Assembly (NCBI GenBank): GCA_025455285.1
Contig: JALOMU010000404.1
Span: forward strand, 1 to 5,457
Direction of reading: 5' to 3'
Source: Flavihumibacter sp.
GTDB taxonomy: Bacteria > Bacteroidota > Bacteroidia > Chitinophagales > Chitinophagaceae
DNA: 5,457 bases
A program made the translations under genes and the position numbers. Under the pieces are notes generated by a model that saw only the letters and a program-made list of their open reading frames with translations, ran no database searches and was not told where the DNA came from. Below, one piece after another: positions 1-5,457 of the stretch (within the stretch, counting starts at the first letter, position 1; each line of letters starts with the position of its first letter).

Positions 1-1599
1 CTGAACTCAACCTTAATGTTGAATTTCAAGAATAAAATCGGACAGCATTTACAGTCTTCCCTGAAAGTTGGACATGATCTGTTTGCAACTAAAAGAAGCA
101 CAGTTTATGCTAACGGCGATACCCTGGTTGTTCCCAATTTTTACAATCTCAATAATGCCAAGCGGGTAACTGGTTCCAATTCCCTTAGAGAATATCGGAT
201 CATCGGTCTGTTTGCTGACTGGACATTAAGTTGGAAGAATTACCTGTATATGACGCTGACGTACAGGAATGACTTCACTTCAACGTTGTCTAAGGACAAT
301 CGTTCTTTCAGCTATCCGTCTGCAAGTTTGAGTTATATCTTCTCTGAGACATTCAATTTGCCGGATTGGTTCAGTTTTGGTAAGGCGAGAGTATCCGTTG
401 CCAAAATTGGTAAGGACGCAGTTCCTTATGCAACCAGCTCCGGATTCAATCTTGGTTCACCCCTTAATAATAATGTGATTCCTTTCTTCCTTTCTACGCA
501 GACCGGAGATCCTAATCTCCGTCCGGAGTTTACCACTTCCTATGAAGGAGGCCTGGAGTTGAAGTTTCTGCAAAATCGGTTAGGCATTGATTTTACGTAT
601 TATAACAACACAAGTAAGGACCTGATCATTCCGGTAAAAGTGCCGGTAACCAGTGGATATGATCAGATTTATCTGAACAGTGGCAGTATTCGTAACAAGG
701 GTGTTGAAATCAGTTTATCCGGAACACCTGTTCAGACAAGAAATTTCTCCTGGGATGCGCGTGTGAACTTCACCTCTAACAAGAACACGGTATTGTCCAT
801 TTATCCGGGACTCACGGAAATTGCAATTGCCAGCCAGTTTGGATACCTGAGTTCATCGGTTACTCAAAAATATATTCCGGGATATCCGGTTGGAGCCCTC
901 TTTGGCAGGACCTATCAGCGTTATTATGGTGATAAAACGGAAAATCCTGCCATCCTGGAAAAAGATTTACCAATGGTTATAGGCGCAAATGGATTCCCTG
1001 TATTAAACCCGGCATCCAAACAACAATATCTTGGTAATTCTCAACCCAGGTGGATTGGAAGTTTTGGAAGTACTTTCCGGTATAAAGGCCTGAGTTTATC
1101 CTTCCTGTTTGATACACAACAAGGAGTATACCGTTACAACCAGCTGGCTAATTTCCTTGCTGCTTTCCTTACTCATAAAGGATCTGAAAACCGGAATGAT
1201 ATCATCGTGTTTGATGGAGTTCTGGCAGATGGAAGTCCTAATACCAAACCAGTGTGGTTAGGACAGGGAATCGGACCGGATGGTGTGAATTATGGCAATG
1301 GTTATTATCGGAATATTTACCGCGGTGCATCTGAAACATTTGTTGAAGATGCTTCCTGGGTAAGACTTCGCAATCTGAGCCTTGGATATACCATACCGGC
1401 TGATATTGTTAGTAAATCAGGCTTCCTGACTGGTGCAACAGTAACTTTTACCGGAAACAATCTTTGGATTAACACAAAGTGGAGCGGATTTGATCCTGAA
1501 GCTAGTTCAACCAGTTCCGGAAGTGTAGCAGATGGTTTCTCCGGATTTACCTATCCTGCTACCCGGAGTTATCTTGTTTCACTCAATCTTAATTTCTAA
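1..1599 (+). CDS. SusC/RagA-family TonB-linked outer-membrane transporter, C-terminal part (5' end outside window)
   Basis: This is the beta-barrel half of a SusC-type transporter, which imports oligomeric nutrients across the outer membrane using TonB energy with a SusD lid. The frame is open to base 1, so the ATG at 16 is an internal Met; 532 residues are visible. Family proteins are usually about 1000 residues, so the signal peptide, carboxypeptidase-regulatory-like domain, plug and early barrel strands lie upstream. SusC hallmarks, numbered from base 1, are the KNYLYMTLTYRND strand (about 79-91), DPNLRPE (170-176), NSGSIRNKGVEISLSG (226-241), GNSQPRWIGSFG near 345-356, and EDASWVRLRNLSLGYTIP (449-466). 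The protein ends in alternating hydrophobic residues with a terminal Phe, the usual outer-membrane barrel signal for BAM insertion. The reading frame is intact. The next gene, a SusD, starts 11 nt downstream, as in nearly all such pairs. The family call is very secure; the substrate is unknown. Confidence 0.96.
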   Translation: MNSTLMLNFKNKIGQHLQSSLKVGHDLFATKRSTVYANGDTLVVPNFYNLNNAKRVTGSNSLREYRIIGLFADWTLSWKNYLYMTLTYRNDFTSTLSKDNRSFSYPSASLSYIFSETFNLPDWFSFGKARVSVAKIGKDAVPYATSSGFNLGSPLNNNVIPFFLSTQTGDPNLRPEFTTSYEGGLELKFLQNRLGIDFTYYNNTSKDLIIPVKVPVTSGYDQIYLNSGSIRNKGVEISLSGTPVQTRNFSWDARVNFTSNKNTVLSIYPGLTEIAIASQFGYLSSSVTQKYIPGYPVGALFGRTYQRYYGDKTENPAILEKDLPMVIGANGFPVLNPASKQQYLGNSQPRWIGSFGSTFRYKGLSLSFLFDTQQGVYRYNQLANFLAAFLTHKGSENRNDIIVFDGVLADGSPNTKPVWLGQGIGPDGVNYGNGYYRNIYRGASETFVEDASWVRLRNLSLGYTIPADIVSKSGFLTGATVTFTGNNLWINTKWSGFDPEASSTSSGSVADGFSGFTYPATRSYLVSLNLNF

Positions 1600-1610
1600 A
1601 ACAGGTAACC

Positions 1611-2930
1611 ATGAAACGAATCCATCAATTATTATATACAGGCCTTCTTTTTATTGGATTAACCGGGTGTAGTAAGTACCTGGATAAACTAGATAACCCA
1701 AACCTGGTTACGGATCCTCCATTGAATGGCTTGCTTGCACAGAACACCTATAATACCGGTTTCAATGTATACCGGATGGGTTATACTGCCTCATACTTTA
1801 TGCAGTACCAGGCTTCCAGTGCCAAAGGAAGTGATACCGATATTTACAATGAAGTAGATTATTCTACGTCCTGGACCGCCATCTATTCAACCATGATGAA
1901 CATTCAGCAAATGCTGACTAAGGCAACAGAGGTTAATGCCTATCATCATGTTGGAGTAGGTAAAATCATGATGGCTTATAACCTGAATATGCTGGTAAAT
2001 TCATTTGGTGATGTCCCATATAGTGAAGCATTGAAAGGTGGCGAATTATTGATTCCCAAATTCGATGACCAGGCGACCCTGCATACTACTTCAATGACGC
2101 TGCTGGATGAAGGCATTGCAGAATTACAGAAAACAGGTGCCAGCTTAAACCTGGATGCAGCCAGTGATGTGATCCATGGTGGGAATGTGGAAGCCTGGAT
2201 TAAAACAGCTCATGCATTAAAAGCCCGGTTTATGAACCAGCTTACGCGAAAGGCTTCCTACAATGCGGGTAATGTTCTTACAGAACTGAACAGTGCCTAT
2301 GCATCTAATTCAGATGATGCCATGATGACGGTATTCCGTGGTCGCAGTCCCTGGAACCAGGTGGCGTATAATAATACTGTATTACTGTTGGACGGCTGGT
2401 TAAGTGAGCAGTTTGTGGATGCGTTGGATGGTACCAGTTTTGGTGTAGAAGATCCGCGTTTGCCATTGATTGCGACATTAACCCAGTTTGGAGATTATCG
2501 GGGTACAGCAAATGGTGCTGGCCGAATCGGAACAGGTACAGATGATGAAGAATCCTATCTTTCTGTAAATGGTTATTATTCCAGGGGCAATGCACCATTG
2601 GCATTGGTAACCTATGCTGAACTGAAGTTCATTGAAGCAGAAGCAGCATTCAGGGGGGATAACAAACCCAGGGCTTATGCAGCCTATCTGGCTGGCATTG
2701 CTGCCCACATGAATAAAATGGGTGTATCTGCAGCAGACAGAGATACCTATTTAAGTGACCCTTCTGTAAGTGTAGGAGAAGCTAACATAACGCTGGAACT
2801 TATTGCCAAAGAAAAATATGTTGCCATGTTCCTGCATCCGGAATCCTGGGTGGATGGCCGGCGGTTTGATTATAATTACAAGGATTTTGAATTGCCGGAA
2901 GGTGCGGTGCTCAATACATTTATTGGATGA
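1611..2930 (+). CDS. SusD/RagB-family surface lipoprotein, C-terminally truncated
   Basis: This is the substrate-binding lipoprotein partner of the upstream SusC; it would form the lid of the transporter at the cell surface. The start at 1611 gives a lipoprotein signal peptide: basic KR, a hydrophobic stretch, then lipobox LTGC with the lipidated Cys at residue 20. A weak AGG lies at 1603-1605. Family motifs are NSFGDVPYSEALKG (130-143), WIKTAHALKARF (196-207, TPR-like helices), YYSRGNAPLALVTYAELKFIEAEAAFRG (322-349) and LIAKEKYVAMFLHPESWVDGRR (397-418). The best fit is the SusD-like group often called SusD_2. The protein has 439 residues and stops right after LNTFIG. Relatives normally continue with an RR-x-AYP segment, an Asn-rich stretch and a Trp/Asp-rich tail, so about 30-50 residues seem missing. 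A +1-frame remnant of that tail appears to follow. The family is secure; whether the product folds and works is uncertain. Confidence 0.93.
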   Translation: MKRIHQLLYTGLLFIGLTGCSKYLDKLDNPNLVTDPPLNGLLAQNTYNTGFNVYRMGYTASYFMQYQASSAKGSDTDIYNEVDYSTSWTAIYSTMMNIQQMLTKATEVNAYHHVGVGKIMMAYNLNMLVNSFGDVPYSEALKGGELLIPKFDDQATLHTTSMTLLDEGIAELQKTGASLNLDAASDVIHGGNVEAWIKTAHALKARFMNQLTRKASYNAGNVLTELNSAYASNSDDAMMTVFRGRSPWNQVAYNNTVLLLDGWLSEQFVDALDGTSFGVEDPRLPLIATLTQFGDYRGTANGAGRIGTGTDDEESYLSVNGYYSRGNAPLALVTYAELKFIEAEAAFRGDNKPRAYAAYLAGIAAHMNKMGVSAADRDTYLSDPSVSVGEANITLELIAKEKYVAMFLHPESWVDGRRFDYNYKDFELPEGAVLNTFIG

Positions 2931-2955
2931 ACGCCTGGCATTTGACAAACCATAA
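2920..2955 (+). pseudogene. Probable out-of-frame remnant of the SusD C-terminal tail
   Basis: In the +1 frame relative to the SusD gene, 2920-2952 reads LLDERLAFDKP and then meets TAA at 2953-2955. From general knowledge of the family, SusD proteins of this group often end in a short L-x-(D/E)-R-L-W-(W/F)-D-like tail. The stretch therefore looks like the original C-terminus, separated from the main frame by loss of an internal piece whose length is not a multiple of three. If so, the ancestral stop lay only 7 nt before the peptidase ATG at 2963, a natural operon spacing. The match is short and made from memory of the family pattern, so this is an inference and chance similarity is possible. 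Confidence 0.35.
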
Positions 2956-2962
2956 TTGAGTA

Positions 2963-5059
2963 ATGAGCATAAAAGGCCTGATACTAATCGGGTTCCTGGT
3001 TGCGTCACTGGCTGTATTTGCACAGGACTTTACCATGGAATCGGTTACTTCCTATCCGTTTCCTTCTGAACTGTCTGCAGCAGCAACGGGTTCCAGAATT
3101 GCCGTGGCATTGAATGAGCAGGGGAAAAGGAATATCTATGTAGCAGAAGGACCGGAATTTGACTTGAAAAAAAGAACAGCCTTTGACCTGGATGAGGGAT
3201 TAGAACTAAGTTGTATTCGCATCTCTTCTGATGGCAAATGGATTGTTTTTGTTCGCGGAGGTGATTATGGAGCCTTTGACGAAACGATACCAAGGAATCC
3301 TTCCTCATCACCTGCAACCCCAAAGGTGCAGGTGATGAGCCTTCCTTTTGAAGGTGGACAACCAACAATACTGGATGAAGGAACTGAACCGGTAATTGAT
3401 CCTTCAGGTCAGTTTGTGTTGTATGAGAAAAATGGAGCGCTGTGGGAAAGTCCCATCGATGGGAGTTCCAAACCTGTTCGAAAATTCTTTACCAAAGGTT
3501 CGGTTAGCCAATACAGTTATGAGCCAGGTGGCAAACGTATTTTGTTTGTAGCAAATCGCCGGACTCATTCTTTTATCGGCATTTATAAAGATTCCATTCA
3601 ACCCATTCAATGGATTGCACCAGCAGTTGCCAGGGATGTATCACCAAGGTGGTCACCAGATGGTAAACAAGTTGTATTTATCAGGCGTACTGCTACCGGT
3701 GGGCGTCCTGATTCCATAACGGTTCGGCGGCACCAGGCATGGTCTATCATGGTGGCTGATCCGGCAACAGGAAAAGCTCAGAAAATATGGACGGCACCCC
3801 GCACGTTGAGAGGCTCTTACCCAGGTACACAGGGTGGGCCTAACCTGCATTGGGCCGATCAGGATCGAATTGTTTTTGTATCCTTTATGGATGGATGGCC
3901 ACATCTTTATTCAATTCCTGCTAAGGGAGGAGAGCCCCTGCTGCTTACAAAGGGGAATTATATGCTGGAGCATATCCGACTGAGCCCCGATCGCAAATGG
4001 TTGGTGGCGGCTGCCAATACAGGTCCGGAAAAGGATGACCTGCATCGCAGGCACCTGGTTAAGATTCCGGTAGATCAACCTGCTGTTGAAGTATTAACTC
4101 CGGGTAAAGGAATTGAAGCCTTACCGGTAATCACCGGAGATCAGCAACATATCGCTTTTATCAGTGCAACAGTCCAACGGCCAGGGATAGTTGCAGTTAT
4201 GCCATTTACTGGTGGAAAAGCAAATCTTGTCGGTGCTTCCAAAATACCATCAGGATTTCCTGTTTCCAAATTGGTAGAACCAAAACCGGTGAGTTTCAGG
4301 GCTTCCGATGGTGTACTGGTGTATGGACAAATATTCGAACCTCCTGGAAATAAAGAGGCAAGAAGACCAGCTGTGGTTTTTATACATGGAGGTCCGCAGC
4401 GGCAAATGTTATTAGGTTGGCATTATGGAGATTATTACTCGAATACCTATGCACTGAATCAATACCTGGCAAGCCAGGGTTTTGTAGTACTATCTGTCAA
4501 TTACCGCTTAGGCATCGGGTATGGATATGAGTTTCAGTATCCACCCAACTGGGGGAGTTATGGAGCGTCGGAATACCTGGATGTGAAAGCCGCTGGCGAC
4601 TGGCTGGCAAAACAATCCTTTGTGGATCCGGCCCTAATCGGCACTTATGGTGGATCTTACGGAGGTTACCTGGTTGCTTTGGCCTTGGGAAGAGATTCTA
4701 AAATATTTAAAGCAGGTGTAGATATTCATGGTGTTCATACCAACCGGGAAGACTATCCTTCACTTGATGGTGAACAGGCGCCCGATGCTGCTTATGCAAA
4801 AAAAATTATCTGGCAGTCTTCACCTGTTTCCTGGGTTAAACAATGGACTTCTCCTGTTTTGTTTATTCATGGTGATGATGATGGAAATGTTCCTTTTTTT
4901 GAAACTGCAGACCTGGTTCGGCGCTTTCAGCAGACAGGTAAATCCTATGAAAGCCTGGTCATTCCGGATGAAACCCACCACTGGATGCGCTATCATAATC
5001 AACTCATAGTGAACAATGCGGTGGCTGAATTTCTATCGCGACAACTATTGAAAAAATAA
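2963..5059 (+). CDS. Secreted S9-family (prolyl oligopeptidase clan, S9C-like) serine peptidase
   Basis: This serine peptidase probably cleaves peptides in the periplasm or outside the cell. The start at 2963 gives a signal peptide ending AVFA before QDF, with a likely signal peptidase I cut after residue 20. There is no clear Shine-Dalgarno. Residues about 22-430 form a beta-propeller with PD40/WD40-like repeats: ISSDGKWIVF (87-96), IDPSGQFVLY (145-154), WSPDGKQVVFI (230-240), LSPDRKWLVAA (340-350) and TGDQQHIAFI (391-400). Residues about 445-698 are the alpha/beta-hydrolase domain, with HGGP (475-478), NYRLGIGYG (513-521) and nucleophile elbow GGSYGG (563-568). The predicted triad is Ser565, Asp640 in HGDDDGNVP, and His672 in PDETHH (His673 is the alternative). 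The length of 698 is normal and the frame is intact. I see no DWVYEEE-type motif of classical DPP4 enzymes, so an S9C-like oligopeptidase, DPP5-like or acylaminoacyl-peptidase-like role fits better. Exact specificity cannot be read from sequence. It lies 32 nt after the SusD stop and so is probably co-transcribed. Confidence 0.93.
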   Translation: MSIKGLILIGFLVASLAVFAQDFTMESVTSYPFPSELSAAATGSRIAVALNEQGKRNIYVAEGPEFDLKKRTAFDLDEGLELSCIRISSDGKWIVFVRGGDYGAFDETIPRNPSSSPATPKVQVMSLPFEGGQPTILDEGTEPVIDPSGQFVLYEKNGALWESPIDGSSKPVRKFFTKGSVSQYSYEPGGKRILFVANRRTHSFIGIYKDSIQPIQWIAPAVARDVSPRWSPDGKQVVFIRRTATGGRPDSITVRRHQAWSIMVADPATGKAQKIWTAPRTLRGSYPGTQGGPNLHWADQDRIVFVSFMDGWPHLYSIPAKGGEPLLLTKGNYMLEHIRLSPDRKWLVAAANTGPEKDDLHRRHLVKIPVDQPAVEVLTPGKGIEALPVITGDQQHIAFISATVQRPGIVAVMPFTGGKANLVGASKIPSGFPVSKLVEPKPVSFRASDGVLVYGQIFEPPGNKEARRPAVVFIHGGPQRQMLLGWHYGDYYSNTYALNQYLASQGFVVLSVNYRLGIGYGYEFQYPPNWGSYGASEYLDVKAAGDWLAKQSFVDPALIGTYGGSYGGYLVALALGRDSKIFKAGVDIHGVHTNREDYPSLDGEQAPDAAYAKKIIWQSSPVSWVKQWTSPVLFIHGDDDGNVPFFETADLVRRFQQTGKSYESLVIPDETHHWMRYHNQLIVNNAVAEFLSRQLLKK
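3304..3339. repeat. Perfect 13-bp inverted repeat with 10-nt loop, inside the S9 peptidase gene
   Basis: The left arm CTCATCACCTGCA (3304-3316) is the exact reverse complement of the right arm TGCAGGTGATGAG (3327-3339), separated by ACCCCAAAGG. Pairing stops at both ends of the arms. The arms encode part of peptidase residues 114-126, in a Ser/Pro-rich linker between propeller strands (NPSSSPATPK, 112-121). In mRNA it could form a stable hairpin about 340 nt into the gene. No run of T follows on either strand, so it is not a standard intrinsic terminator. It may be a chance product of a freely varying linker, or an mRNA structure that affects translation or decay. Confidence 0.85.
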
Positions 5060-5081
5060 GGTTCAACTGAAAACTCATTGT

Positions 5082-5457
5082 ATGAATAATGGCCGGCAAA
5101 TGCTCCTACTACTGGCAGGTATTTTTTATGCCTCCCTGTTTTCATTTAGTCAGAAAAAACAACCGGCCTTACCCCCCGGTATTGATGCGTATATAAATAA
5201 GGTCATCAGTTCCCTGAATGTACCGGGAGTAGGTGTTGCTATTGTCAAGGATGGAAAAGTTGTGCTGTCGAAAGGCTATGGTGTAAAACGGATGGGTACC
5301 AGTGACAAGGTAGATGATCAGACCCTTTTTTTAATTGCCTCCAACAGTAAAGCCTTTACAGCTACTTCATTAGGATTACTGGTGGAGGATGGAAAAATTC
5401 GTTGGGATGATAAAGTGATCCAGCATCTTCCCTGGTTTAAAATGAGTGATCCGTATG
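5082..5457 (+). CDS. Secreted beta-lactamase-fold serine hydrolase, N-terminal part (3' end outside window)
   Basis: This belongs to the beta-lactamase/transpeptidase-like family (PF00144 type), which includes class C beta-lactamases, D-aminopeptidases, DD-peptidases, esterases and LACTB-like peptidases. 125 complete codons are visible, and the frame stays open to the window end. ATG at 5082 gives a signal peptide with hydrophobic core MLLLLAGIFYASLFSF and a likely cut near SFS before QKK. Met7 (5100) is a possible alternative start that keeps the signal. The mature start shows the typical pattern: a helix (IDAYINKVISSLNVPGVGVAIVKDGKVV, 34-61), GYGV (65-68), then IASNSKAFTA (85-94) with the catalytic S-x-x-K as Ser87 and Lys90. 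It continues with LGLLVEDGKIRWDDKV (97-112). The YxN and KTG-like motifs would lie beyond the window. It starts 22 nt after the peptidase stop, so it is probably in the same operon. Antibiotic hydrolysis should not be assumed; an esterase or peptidase role fits this locus better. Confidence 0.92.
   Translation, partial: MNNGRQMLLLLAGIFYASLFSFSQKKQPALPPGIDAYINKVISSLNVPGVGVAIVKDGKVVLSKGYGVKRMGTSDKVDDQTLFLIASNSKAFTATSLGLLVEDGKIRWDDKVIQHLPWFKMSDPY

Noticed and set aside
504..521. 7-bp inverted repeat CGGAGAT / ATCTCCG with a 4-nt loop in the SusC gene
   Set aside because: Stems of this length are expected by chance in a window of this size, and it falls within codons for the conserved DPNLRPE motif, so the protein explains the bases.
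2305..3023. Several minus-strand open frames of 76-99 codons across SusD and the start of the peptidase gene
   Set aside because: They lie antisense to well-supported genes, have no family resemblance or signal sequence, and the window otherwise codes on one strand only.
4798..4900. Runs of A (about 8) and T (7) in the peptidase gene as possible frameshift sites
   Set aside because: The peptidase frame and its motifs remain intact on both sides of each run, so there is no sign of slippage or a programmed shift.
4728..5009. A 93-codon open frame on the + strand overlapping the peptidase gene
   Set aside because: It is an alternate frame of the peptidase catalytic domain, whose Asp and His motifs are clear in the main frame; it shows no recognisable domain or start signal.
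5060..5081. Possible terminator or promoter between the peptidase and the hydrolase
   Set aside because: The gap is only 22 nt with no stem followed by T residues and no room for a Bacteroidota -33/-7 promoter outside coding sequence.
5082..5457. Antibiotic-resistance beta-lactamase
   Set aside because: Only the N-terminal SxxK part is visible; this family is broad and many secreted Bacteroidota members are esterases or peptidases, so a resistance call is not supported.

Overview
The window looks like part of a Bacteroidota chromosome, most likely from the Chitinophagaceae or a close relative. The reasons are a SusC/SusD outer-membrane pair, start sites without clear Shine-Dalgarno sequences, moderate GC content, and secreted S9 peptidase and beta-lactamase-fold proteins of the type common in that group. 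The family-level placement is an inference; the phylum is secure.

All genes lie on the + strand with short gaps of 11, 32 and 22 nt, so this is probably one transcription unit. In order: the C-terminal half of a SusC/RagA-type TonB-dependent transporter (cut by the window start, ends 1599); a SusD/RagB-type surface lipoprotein (1611-2930); a secreted S9-family serine peptidase with an N-terminal beta-propeller (2963-5059); and the N-terminal part of a secreted beta-lactamase-fold serine hydrolase (from 5082, cut by the window end). There is no gene-free stretch over 300 bases, and I see no RNA gene, mobile element, CRISPR array or convincing promoter or terminator.

The likely joint role is capture and processing of a peptide-like or amino-acid-containing substrate. 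SusD would bind it at the surface, SusC would import it with TonB energy, and the peptidase and hydrolase would trim it outside the cytoplasm. The substrate is not shown by the sequence. The locus resembles a known theme (RagAB-type peptide uptake) more than a new system.

Two things stand out. First, the SusD protein stops early, without the usual C-terminal segment. A short stretch in the +1 frame just past the break (2920-2955) reads like the lost C-terminal tail, which suggests a small out-of-frame deletion or an assembly error. Second, a perfect 13-bp inverted repeat (3304-3316 / 3327-3339) sits inside the peptidase coding sequence, in a part encoding a Ser/Pro-rich linker.
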